A stretch of DNA of 14,227 nt. Source: Alphaproteobacteria bacterium. Its GTDB lineage: Bacteria; Pseudomonadota; Alphaproteobacteria; Paracaedibacterales; CAIULA01. The DNA lies in contig JAIEMR010000061.1 of the NCBI GenBank assembly GCA_019751935.1, positions 1 to 14,227 on the forward strand, given 5' to 3'. Below, in pieces: positions 8,212-14,121 of this stretch (position 1 is the first letter of the stretch; the number at the start of each line of letters is the position of its first letter). The notes beneath the pieces are model-generated. The model did not search any database, was not told the origin of the DNA, and saw only the letters and a program-made list of their open reading frames with translations. The position numbers and the translations under genes were made by a program.

Positions 8212-8571
8212 TTAGCTAGCGTATGACCCAATAAGGGATTCTGTTGGAATTCCCCAACATTTGCTAAGTTTCCAAATGACAGGAAATGTTAGAGGCTGCT
8301 TTTTGTTAAGAATTTCAAAGGCATACAGAGGAGAACCAAGAAGATCTCCCAGATCAGTTAAATTCAAATCTTTTTGACGCATATGAAATTTAATAGCAGA
8401 AATCGGATCAGGAAAGGTAGATGGCCATTTCATTCTTTCATAAGAATCTATTAGGCTAGCTAAATTCTCAAGGTATTCAAATTGCGGTGAGTTTATTTCT
8501 GCATTCCATAGTTCATGAATGCAGTTAACGGCGGCATCATATTCTTGTTTATTATGTATTTTTTTAATCAT
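8212..8571 (-). CDS. HigA-family (COG5499-like) antitoxin / Xre HTH protein, apparently orphan
   Basis: 119 residues with the two-part plan of this antitoxin family. The N-terminal helical region has YDAAVNCIHELWNAE and LENLASLIDSYERMKWP. The C-terminal Xre-type helix-turn-helix begins at DPISAIKFHMRQKDL, continues through LTDLGDLLGSPLYAFEIL, and ends NKKQPLTFPVIWKLSKCW then GIPTESLIG. Family members usually read DPIEAIKFRMEQ and LNRKRPLT at these points, so the match is clear although the recognition helix (SPLYAFE) is unusual. ATG 8571 has AAAAAAGG seven bases upstream. In such operons the HigB-type RNase toxin normally lies just upstream. Here the 300 bp upstream encode no such protein in any frame, so the antitoxin is solitary. 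It may act as a plain repressor or a remnant that neutralises a toxin elsewhere. Confidence 0.85.
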   Translation of the reverse strand: MIKKIHNKQEYDAAVNCIHELWNAEINSPQFEYLENLASLIDSYERMKWPSTFPDPISAIKFHMRQKDLNLTDLGDLLGSPLYAFEILNKKQPLTFPVIWKLSKCWGIPTESLIGSYAS

Positions 8572-8880
8572 TGTAAAACCTTTTTTAGCGCATCATCTAA
8601 AAAACTTAAAGAAAATGAAGACTAATGCTATACACTGCGTTCCTCTGCCCCTCAAACGCCTGACCGGCTTTTTGAAACACCTTGTGTGCCTTTATTCTAA
8701 TTCAAAGAACCACAGAATATGGAAATAACCCTTAATCCATTTTACAAATATCCTAAAACTGGATAAAAAACAACGAAAATTTTCAATAAAATTTGAAGAT
8801 TGATTAAATTCCTAATGCAAGTAACCTATTTTTTTGATATTAAATAACGATGCGCCTTTTTACTCTTCTTAGTATTGTTT
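8572..8880. other. Divergent intergenic region between antitoxin and LysR genes
   Basis: This 309-bp stretch has no full gene. It contains a GC-richer patch at about 8625-8690 with a short minus-strand open frame (8700 to TAA at 8608-8606, including KVFQKAGQAFEGQRNAVY). It also has a weak minus-strand promoter candidate for the antitoxin (TTGAGG, 17 bp, TATAGC near 8630) and an AT-rich right half carrying a dyad at 8778-8801. HigB-like sequence was looked for and not found. Confidence 0.5.
8778..8801. promoter_or_regulatory. Candidate operator dyad upstream of the LysR gene
   Basis: AATTTTCAA (8778-8786), TAAAAT, TTGAAGATT (8793-8801): nine-base arms with one mismatch, about 80 bp before the LysR start. 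LysR proteins typically bind AT-rich interrupted dyads upstream of their own or a neighbouring gene. The strict T-N11-A box is not matched exactly, so the assignment is tentative. Confidence 0.33.
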
Positions 8881-9798
8881 ATGAAAATAAAAGCCTTAAA
8901 AACATTTTTATTCCTTGCTGAGAACGACTGTGATTTCGGTGGTTACAAGATTATTGGAATTCCCCGTTCGACAATGTGGTCGCATATCAGTGAATTAGAG
9001 ACGGAAACGGGCTTAAAGCTAATCGATAGGCGAAAGCAAAACTCGTCTTTTACTGAAGCGGGAAAGAAGTTTATTCCCTATGCAGCAAGGATGGTAAAGG
9101 CTTTTGAAGAGGGTCTTAACAAAGCAAAGCATTCAGATAGTGATTTAATTGAGGGAACAATCGTTGTTTCGATGACCAGTGCGATTGCGTATTCTTGGTC
9201 TATGCAGAGCATTAAAGATTTTCACTCTAAATATCCTAATTTAAAAGTGAACATTATTGCGGAGGACCTTCTTTCTAAACAAACTGAAAACAGTGCGGAT
9301 ATTTTGTTAAGGCCTATGGGGAACAACCCAAATCTTATCAAAAAATGGCATATTGCTTATCATCATGGACTTTTTGCTAGCAAAGAATATCTTGAAAGAA
9401 TGGGGATTCCTAAAACCCCGGAAGATTTAGCTGGCCATTCAATCATGGGTTATGGTGAGCATGAGTTTAGTTATTTTGAGGATATCAATTGGCATCTAAA
9501 GGGAAAGTGGGGTTTGCCAAAATTGACCCCAACCCTAACGATCAATTCGACGACGGCACTTTTTTTGGCTGCATCGGCGGGCATTGGAATATGTTCTGCT
9601 GCTGTTGAGTCTTCACAGTACTATGGCCCCAATCTTATTCGTGTTTTACCACAAATTGATGGTCCTATTTCAAGAACGTATTTTTGCACAAAGGCAAGCG
9701 CAAGCCCCTCCATGCAAAGAAACATTGATATATTTAGGATATTCTTTGAACAATATGCCAATGCAATGGGTATAAAAATATATTATGAGCCAGACTAA
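8881..9798 (+). CDS. LysR-family transcriptional regulator
   Basis: About 305 residues, the standard LysR length. The N-terminal winged helix-turn-helix ends with the family pattern STMWSHISELETETGLKLI, then DRR and FTEAGKKF. The preceding helix (FLAENDCDFGGYKIIGIP) lacks the usual Ala-Ala-x-x-Leu, which is slightly atypical. The effector domain starts at GTIVVSMTSAIAYSW and continues with KDFHSKYPNLKVNII, typical of the periplasmic-binding-protein-like fold, and carries the late AASAGIGICSA motif. ATG 8881 is preferred over TTG 8875, six bases earlier in frame. Neither has a good Shine-Dalgarno. The stop overlaps the start of the transporter gene by 14 nt, so the regulator and transporter are probably co-transcribed and translationally coupled, with the transported solute or a metabolite as likely effector. 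The effector is not known. Confidence 0.92.
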   Translation: MKIKALKTFLFLAENDCDFGGYKIIGIPRSTMWSHISELETETGLKLIDRRKQNSSFTEAGKKFIPYAARMVKAFEEGLNKAKHSDSDLIEGTIVVSMTSAIAYSWSMQSIKDFHSKYPNLKVNIIAEDLLSKQTENSADILLRPMGNNPNLIKKWHIAYHHGLFASKEYLERMGIPKTPEDLAGHSIMGYGEHEFSYFEDINWHLKGKWGLPKLTPTLTINSTTALFLAASAGIGICSAAVESSQYYGPNLIRVLPQIDGPISRTYFCTKASASPSMQRNIDIFRIFFEQYANAMGIKIYYEPD

Positions 9799-11029
9799 AA
9801 CTTTAAATTGGGCCGTTACAGCAGGCCATATTGTAGAGTGCTTTGACACCACTCTATATGGCTTCTTTGCAGTCATGCTGGCTCCTATATTTTTCCCTTC
9901 GTCTTCTCATTCTATTGAGTTACTTGTATCGTTTGGTGCTTTTGCTGCTGGCTTTTTAGCAAGGCCAATAGGCGCTATAATTTTTGGTTTTATTGGTGAC
10001 AAATACGGCAGAAAAAAACCTCTCTTATGGTCGATTATGTTGGTTGGGATTCCAACAATTGGCATTGGGCTCACTCCCACATATCAAACTTTGGGAATAA
10101 TGGCACCTATTTTGCTTATTGTTTTCAGGCTTTTGCAGGGACTTTTATGGGGAGGAGAATTTACAGGGGTTAACCTGTACAATGCTGAAACTTCTATAAA
10201 ATCTAGACTTGGCACAAGAAGCGGAATATTAATTTCAGCTGGAGTTTTTGGGGCCGTTCTAGCAACAGCCGTTGGAGCCTTTGTGTCTATGGAAACGATG
10301 CCAACTTGGGCTTGGAGAATACCGTTCCTAGTGGGCGGAGTTTTTGCGTTTTTTATATATTTATTCAGACGAGAAATTTCAGAAACGGAAGATTTTTTAA
10401 AAGCAAAGCAACAACAAAGCCTCTTGTTATCTCCATGGAGAGAGCTCTTAACAAATCATAAAAAACATCTTTTTTTGGCAATTTTGATTGCTGGTCTAGA
10501 TTTGATGCCTTTGTACCTTTCTAGCATATTTGGCAATCAGCTTTTTAAAGAAGTAGGTTATTCTGATTCTCAATGTATGCTGTTCAATATGTTATCAATG
10601 ATCACTTGCGGAGCTCTTATCCTGTTTACAGGAAGGCTTGCAGATAAAATTGGTTTTCAAAAGCAAATGCAATTAGGAACTATATTGATTGCTATTTTTT
10701 CATTGCCGGCGTTCTATCTAATCAGTCAAACAGAGCTTCACACTATTAACATTGCCTTTTTTATAATCATTTTGGTTATGGCGGGAACTGTTATGAATTG
10801 TTGTTATATGCCCTATATTGCGCGCTTTTTTCCCACAAACTGCCGATATTCGGGCGTTGCTTTAAGTGTGACTATTGGGCAAGCTGTTTTTGGTGGAACG
10901 GCTCCTTTGATGGGATCGTTTTTAATTGATTATACGGGAACGAAAATGGCTCCTGCCTTTTGGCTTATTGCCTTGTCTATAGCCTCAGCTATCGGTGTTT
11001 ATACAAAAAGAAATGATTTGGTCGATTAG
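9785..11029 (+). CDS. MFS transporter, metabolite:H+ symporter (MHS, ProP-like) family
   Basis: 414 residues with about 12 transmembrane helices. The loop between helices 2 and 3 holds the MFS motif A as GDKYGRKK (71-78), within the MHS hallmark GFLARPIGAIIFGFIGDKYG. This is followed by LLQGLLWGGEFTGVNLYNAE in helix 4-5, also characteristic of MHS symporters. A second motif-A-like loop (GRLADKIGF) begins the C-terminal half. The MHS family imports osmolytes, amino acids or carboxylates with protons. Here the C-terminal coiled coil of ProP is absent, so osmosensing is not indicated. ATG 9785 overlaps the LysR stop by 14 nt in another frame and has no strong ribosome-binding site, which fits translational coupling. 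In intracellular bacteria such carriers commonly import host metabolites. The substrate cannot be read from the sequence. Confidence 0.92.
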   Translation: MSQTKTLNWAVTAGHIVECFDTTLYGFFAVMLAPIFFPSSSHSIELLVSFGAFAAGFLARPIGAIIFGFIGDKYGRKKPLLWSIMLVGIPTIGIGLTPTYQTLGIMAPILLIVFRLLQGLLWGGEFTGVNLYNAETSIKSRLGTRSGILISAGVFGAVLATAVGAFVSMETMPTWAWRIPFLVGGVFAFFIYLFRREISETEDFLKAKQQQSLLLSPWRELLTNHKKHLFLAILIAGLDLMPLYLSSIFGNQLFKEVGYSDSQCMLFNMLSMITCGALILFTGRLADKIGFQKQMQLGTILIAIFSLPAFYLISQTELHTINIAFFIIILVMAGTVMNCCYMPYIARFFPTNCRYSGVALSVTIGQAVFGGTAPLMGSFLIDYTGTKMAPAFWLIALSIASAIGVYTKRNDLVD

Positions 11030-11130
11030 TCAAAGTTTGCCTTGATCAATTTTTCTCTACAAATCTTAAGGTTGCAAAATCCCATAATTTCTTGAACACT
11101 TTAACAAGTGATGAGTTTTTATGAGGTATT

Positions 11131-11238
11131 ATGGTGCGTTTTTTCCTTATTTGTCTGTTAATTTTTATCACTCCAACCTTTGCTGCTCAATACGAGACAG
11201 GATGGCGGTGAAGAGCGAATACTAACATACATTTTACG
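11131..11238 (+). other. Signal-peptide-coding 5' end of the deaminase-like gene, cut by in-frame TGA
   Basis: ATG 11131 has TGAGG at 11122-11126 as ribosome-binding site and encodes MVRFFLICLLIFITPTFA, then AQYETGWR, a clear Sec signal peptide with predicted cleavage after TFA. TGA at 11209-11211 ends it after 26 residues. The frame then continues without shift (RANTNIHFT) into the 11239-12303 reading frame, so this is the original start of that gene. If UGA terminates here the product is only a free signal peptide. Confidence 0.75.
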
Positions 11239-12303
11239 TTGCCTGTTGCTGGTGGCGGTAATTTAGAGATCAATCGGAATTTTCGGGTGGATATAGATGG
11301 AATGCATGCCAATGATGGGGCGCTGGCCCTATCTTCTGAAGAGCCGGCTCGAAATCGTGCAATGGCAAAAATATCAATTATATATGAAAATGGGGGGGCG
11401 CTAGCAGAGAAAACGGATTGGATACGTTTTGTCGATGGAGCGGCAGCTTATGACACTTATAGAATTGCCGTGTTTAGAAGTGGAGCCGTGCATGGTAGCG
11501 AAGTAGGTTTTAAGCCAGATAATAGTCCGATTCTTGACCAGGCCGGCTTAAATTACAGAATTTTAGGTATGGATGACATAGTGGACGAACGTAGCACCTT
11601 CAGAGAAACATTTTACCGATTGTTCAATAGGAGGTTACCAGTATTGGAAGGTCATAGGTTTATGGATTGGCACAGGCAGGAAATATGTTTGAAGGCTCCT
11701 TTGACAGAGGCTCAAAAAGCTGATCTTCCTGCTCATCCCCCAGCTTTTGAAGTGGCTGGTGCAAATACTATAGTCGATTTTGCGGAAGGTGATATTGTAA
11801 AAGATCTTTCTTCTCAAGCTTATTATCATAGTGAGCAATGGCTTATGCTTTATTTAACTTTACGCTTTCAGAACATTCTTCAAGGCATAATAGGTCAAAT
11901 TAATGCCGAATTAGGAGGTGGTGGATTAGTAGCGAATAATATAAAATTCATAGTAATTACGCTTTACTCTACAAGAGATCCTTGCCGCAATTGCAGCGAT
12001 ACTTTATCTCTTTTCTCTTATGCATTCGTGCAGCAAATTAATAATGTGGATGATCTGTTAACCAATCAAGTTCTTACGAATGTTCGGGAACGTAGGACTC
12101 GTTTGTTAATAGTCTCATCTGGGGGGATAGAATGGGAAAATTCTCGAGATAGACGTGGTTTTGATGACCGTCAAGCGGATGGTGTTAATGTAAGAATTGG
12201 TGATGACGGGAAAAGATTCTCACCCTATCGCCCTCAATTTTTAGTAGGAGCAGCTCTGCATCGTGCTGGAGATTTGGTTTCGCTCCCCGATATTCTTCAT
12301 TAA
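11239..12303 (+). CDS. Deaminase-superfamily-like exported protein (probable toxin/effector), main open frame
   Basis: The open part after the TGA has 354 residues; with the upstream signal peptide the gene would be about 390 codons. The C-terminal half carries the two zinc/catalytic motifs of the cytidine-deaminase fold. HSE is at residues 233-235 counted from ATG 11131 (YYHSEQWLMLYL). PCRNC is at 284-288 after a strand (IKFIVITLYSTRDPCRNC). In the superfamily the His and two Cys bind zinc and the Glu is the proton shuttle. Bacterial toxin deaminases often show this HSE plus PCxxC form. The N-terminal half (GNLEINRNFRVDIDG and so on) is unrecognised. The TTG at 11239 has no ribosome-binding site, and GTG 11287 or ATG 11302 are other in-frame options, so the real start is more likely 11131 with an internal TGA. 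Substrate (nucleic acid or nucleoside) unknown. Confidence 0.7.
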   Translation: MPVAGGGNLEINRNFRVDIDGMHANDGALALSSEEPARNRAMAKISIIYENGGALAEKTDWIRFVDGAAAYDTYRIAVFRSGAVHGSEVGFKPDNSPILDQAGLNYRILGMDDIVDERSTFRETFYRLFNRRLPVLEGHRFMDWHRQEICLKAPLTEAQKADLPAHPPAFEVAGANTIVDFAEGDIVKDLSSQAYYHSEQWLMLYLTLRFQNILQGIIGQINAELGGGGLVANNIKFIVITLYSTRDPCRNCSDTLSLFSYAFVQQINNVDDLLTNQVLTNVRERRTRLLIVSSGGIEWENSRDRRGFDDRQADGVNVRIGDDGKRFSPYRPQFLVGAALHRAGDLVSLPDILH

Positions 12304-12325
12304 AATAATGTTGAAAGCTATTCAT

Positions 12326-12353
12326 TTGTCAGTATATATTAAGTGAGTATATT
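12326..12353 (+). promoter_or_regulatory. Promoter for the 12373 gene
   Basis: TTGTCA (12326-12331), 16-bp spacer, TATATT (12348-12353). Each hexamer matches five of six consensus bases. The transcript would start near 12360, so the leader is only about 13 nt and begins at the AAGGG ribosome-binding site. This makes the downstream gene independent of the deaminase-like gene. Confidence 0.5.
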
Positions 12354-12372
12354 CTTTTAAGGGCAATTAATC

Positions 12373-12936
12373 ATGATATTCAAAAAAATTATATTTGCAT
12401 TTTTGGTTTTTTATTTAAATGTAGCAAGTGCTTTATCTATTACGTTAGTGGACTTACTTGATGAGGCTGTTAGTGTAGGAACAAAAACAGCTGTAATGGG
12501 GGTCATTACTGAATGGAAGGATAAAGATCAGGCTCTCTCTAGGTTTGCACTATATTTTCATGAGTCTAAAAGTGGAATGATTCCTGATGCAGTGTCAGCA
12601 TATGAAGCTTTGATTGCGCGAGCAAGAAAAGCTGATTTCTCAGAATTTGATCAAATGTCTAAAGCTTATAGAGAGGCTCCTTTTATGGTGGGTAATCTTT
12701 CTGGCTCAGATAGAGCTAAAGAAGCTTTGGGATGGATGAATATGATGGATACGTTAAGCGGTGAAGACGTGTGGAAGTTGAGCAACTTTTTGAGAGACAT
12801 TCAATCAATCAATAACAAAGAAAAAAGTGCAGATATCGTAAAATTAAAAAATAAAGCCAAAGATATGGGTAGCCCAAGTGCTATTGATTGGGCTAGAGAA
12901 GCTGAAGAAGACGAAGGAGTCGTTGCTGAAGAGTAA
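12373..12936 (+). CDS. Exported small alpha-helical protein, unknown function
   Basis: 187 residues and no recognised family. The N-terminus (MIFKKIIFAFLVFYLNVASA) is a Sec signal peptide with probable cleavage after ASA near residue 20. ATG 12373 has AAGGG at 12359-12363. The mature part looks mostly helical, with amphipathic stretches such as DAVSAYEALIARARKADF and GWMNMMDTLSGEDVWKL. There are no cysteines and the tail is acidic (EEDEGVVAEE). Tandem helices of this kind suit a soluble periplasmic or secreted protein. It lies 69 nt after the deaminase-like gene, but with its own promoter. A partner or immunity role is speculative and weakened by the signal peptide, since protection from a nucleic-acid deaminase would be needed in the cytoplasm. 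Confidence 0.75.
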   Translation: MIFKKIIFAFLVFYLNVASALSITLVDLLDEAVSVGTKTAVMGVITEWKDKDQALSRFALYFHESKSGMIPDAVSAYEALIARARKADFSEFDQMSKAYREAPFMVGNLSGSDRAKEALGWMNMMDTLSGEDVWKLSNFLRDIQSINNKEKSADIVKLKNKAKDMGSPSAIDWAREAEEDEGVVAEE

Positions 12937-13012
12937 TGGACAGCCTCATCGAATCTTTTGATTAAATAAATGCGTCGTTTAGCGAGAAATTAAGCTTGTA
13001 TCATTCGTTATG

Positions 13013-13040
13013 TTGCATAAAAAACATTCCCTAGTATAAT
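13013..13040 (+). promoter_or_regulatory. Promoter for grpE
   Basis: TTGCAT (13013-13018), 16-bp spacer, perfect TATAAT (13035-13040). The start would be near 13047, giving a roughly 44-nt leader to ATG 13091. A CTTG at 12994 upstream could mark a heat-shock element, but no convincing sigma32 -10 follows it, so only the housekeeping promoter is called. Confidence 0.6.
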
Positions 13041-13090
13041 ACAGAAAAAATATAGAATATCTTTTGAGTAATTCCTTTGTGGAGATTTTT

Positions 13091-13714
13091 ATGCACGATC
13101 AGACATTAAATGATGACAAAACAATTTCTGAAGGGGAAGTGTTAACCGAAGAAAAACAGGTTCAAAGTTCGTTTGTTGAGGCCCCAGAGACTCCAGAAGC
13201 TAAGCTTTTAGAAATGGAAAAGCAATTGGCTGAAATGAAAGATAATTGGCTGAGGGCTTTGGCCGAAGGTGAGAATTTAAGACGCCGAGCTCAGCGTGAA
13301 AAAGAAGACGCTTTAAAATATGGAGCAGTTAACTTCGGACGCGAAATGGTTTCAATTGTAGATAACCTGCAGCGCGCTCTTGAAAGTTGCCCTGTAACAG
13401 AAGATATGGCGCCTAATATTAAGTCTTTGATAAGCGGCGTTGAAATGACAGCAAAAGAAATGCTGAGTGTTTTCCAAAAGCATGGGATTAAGAAAATATC
13501 CCCTCTTGGTGAGAAATTTGATCCTAATTATCATCAAGCCATGTTTGAGGTTGAGCACAATGAACATCCAGTTGGTCACGTGGCTCAGGTCCTTCAAGAT
13601 GGCTATATCATGCATGATCGGTTATTACGGGCAGCGATGGTGGGCGTTGTAAAGGCAAGCTCAGCGCCAAAAGTTTCATCAAGTGCAGATGATTCTCTTG
13701 AAAAGGCTTCATAA
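13091..13714 (+). CDS. grpE: Nucleotide exchange factor GrpE
   Basis: GrpE is the dimeric cytoplasmic cochaperone that releases ADP from DnaK. The 207 residues are a normal length. An acidic, disordered N-terminus (about 1-40) is followed by a long coiled coil (KLLEMEKQLAEMKDNWLRAL, then ENLRRRAQREKEDA). The C-terminal beta wing carries the family signature GEKFDPNYHQAMFEVEHNEH, then VLQDGYIMHDRLLRAAMVGV. The ATG at 13091 is chosen over an in-frame TTG at 13064 because GTGGAG (13079-13084) is ideally placed before it. The gene stands alone with its own promoter and terminator. The hrcA partner often seen beside grpE in alphaproteobacteria is not in this window. Confidence 0.97.
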   Translation: MHDQTLNDDKTISEGEVLTEEKQVQSSFVEAPETPEAKLLEMEKQLAEMKDNWLRALAEGENLRRRAQREKEDALKYGAVNFGREMVSIVDNLQRALESCPVTEDMAPNIKSLISGVEMTAKEMLSVFQKHGIKKISPLGEKFDPNYHQAMFEVEHNEHPVGHVAQVLQDGYIMHDRLLRAAMVGVVKASSAPKVSSSADDSLEKAS

Positions 13715-13734
13715 GATTATCAGCGAATGTAGTG

Positions 13735-13773
13735 TGCGGGGAATGGGCTTTAAGCGGTTTCCCCGCATTCTTT
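13735..13773 (+). terminator. Rho-independent terminator of grpE
   Basis: TGCGGGGAA (13735-13743) pairs perfectly with TTCCCCGCA (13759-13767). The 15-nt loop has its own small stem (GCTT-T-AAGC), and TTCTTT follows. Nine strong base pairs begin 21 nt after the grpE stop. The right arm and loop overlap the last codons of the convergent small ORF ending at 13750. Confidence 0.75.
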
Positions 13774-13959
13774 CACAAATTCATCAATTTCAGCGTCAGT
13801 GAGCTCTGATAATTTAGGAATTTTCCTAGATTTTAAAGGAATCAATCCTGTAATCTTGGCCTGCAATTGCCTAACTTTCAAAGCGATTTCAAGCCGATCC
13901 TTGCAAAAAGCCTCTATATAGAACTCTTCTAAGCTTTTGTAAAATTCTTCTATGCTCAA
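13750..13959 (-). CDS. Small hypothetical protein, possibly phage-derived
   Basis: 69 residues. The helical N-terminal part (EEFYKSLEEFYIEAFCKDRL) leads to EIALKVRQLQAKITGLIPL and an acidic end, LTDAEIDEFVKECGE. The pattern of a helix ending KITGLI followed by LSELTDAEIDEF resembles short alphaproteobacterial proteins often found beside phage terminase genes, but no other phage gene is present and the resemblance is from memory. The start is TTG at 13959. An in-frame TGA two codons upstream excludes an earlier start, and no clear ribosome-binding site is seen. It may be a remnant or a real small gene. It is convergent with grpE and overlaps its terminator. Confidence 0.5.
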   Translation of the reverse strand: MSIEEFYKSLEEFYIEAFCKDRLEIALKVRQLQAKITGLIPLKSRKIPKLSELTDAEIDEFVKECGETA

Positions 13960-13972
13960 AACATTTCAAGTT

Positions 13973-14045
13973 ACGCAGATTGCCACGGAACGATGTTCCT
14001 TGTCATGACGAGGAAAACTGCGTCACTCTGAGCGTGGCGATCCAG
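13973..14045. repeat. Dispersed palindromic intergenic repeat, copy 2
   Basis: Outer arms GATTGCCACG (13978-13987) and CGTGGCGATC (14033-14042) pair with one mismatch. Inside are the perfect hairpin GGAAC-GAT-GTTCC (13987-13999) and the palindrome GTCATGAC near 14002-14009. It shares the 12-mer GTGGCGATCCAG (14034-14045) with copy 1. The family looks like intergenic palindromic repeats that form RNA or cruciform structures. No coding potential was seen. Confidence 0.6.
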
Positions 14046-14053
14046 AAAATGGG

Positions 14054-14121
14054 TCTCTTTTTAGTTCTTTTCATCTTTTCTTCTCTTTTCCTTGCCTCTT
14101 CTTCTCTTCTCTGTCTTTTTT
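14054..14121. repeat. Polypyrimidine tract
   Basis: Of 68 bases on the plus strand only five are purines, mostly CTT and TTC units without a strict period. It sits directly after repeat copy 2, in DNA with no gene. It is low-complexity sequence that could form a triplex or be slippage-prone. No function can be assigned. Confidence 0.6.

Noticed and set aside
8572..8730. HigB-type toxin gene upstream of the antitoxin
   Set aside because: All three minus-strand frames are interrupted within a few dozen codons and show no RelE/HigB pattern.
11209..11211. Reassignment of UGA to tryptophan in this genome
   Set aside because: The 3178 gene ends on TGA at the expected place. secA and valS use TGG for Trp and contain no in-frame TGA. 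One TGA in one accessory gene is better explained by mutation, readthrough or error.
12373..12936. Immunity protein for the deaminase-like toxin
   Set aside because: It carries a signal peptide and has its own promoter, while an immunity protein against an intracellular deaminase should be cytoplasmic and usually tightly coupled. Kept only as a speculative partner.
12994..13020. Sigma32 heat-shock promoter before grpE
   Set aside because: A CTTG is present but the matching -10 element is not. The TTGCAT/TATAAT promoter nearby explains expression.
13064..13090. Earlier TTG start for grpE
   Set aside because: It has no ribosome-binding site, whereas ATG 13091 has GTGGAG at ideal spacing and gives a normal GrpE N-terminus.
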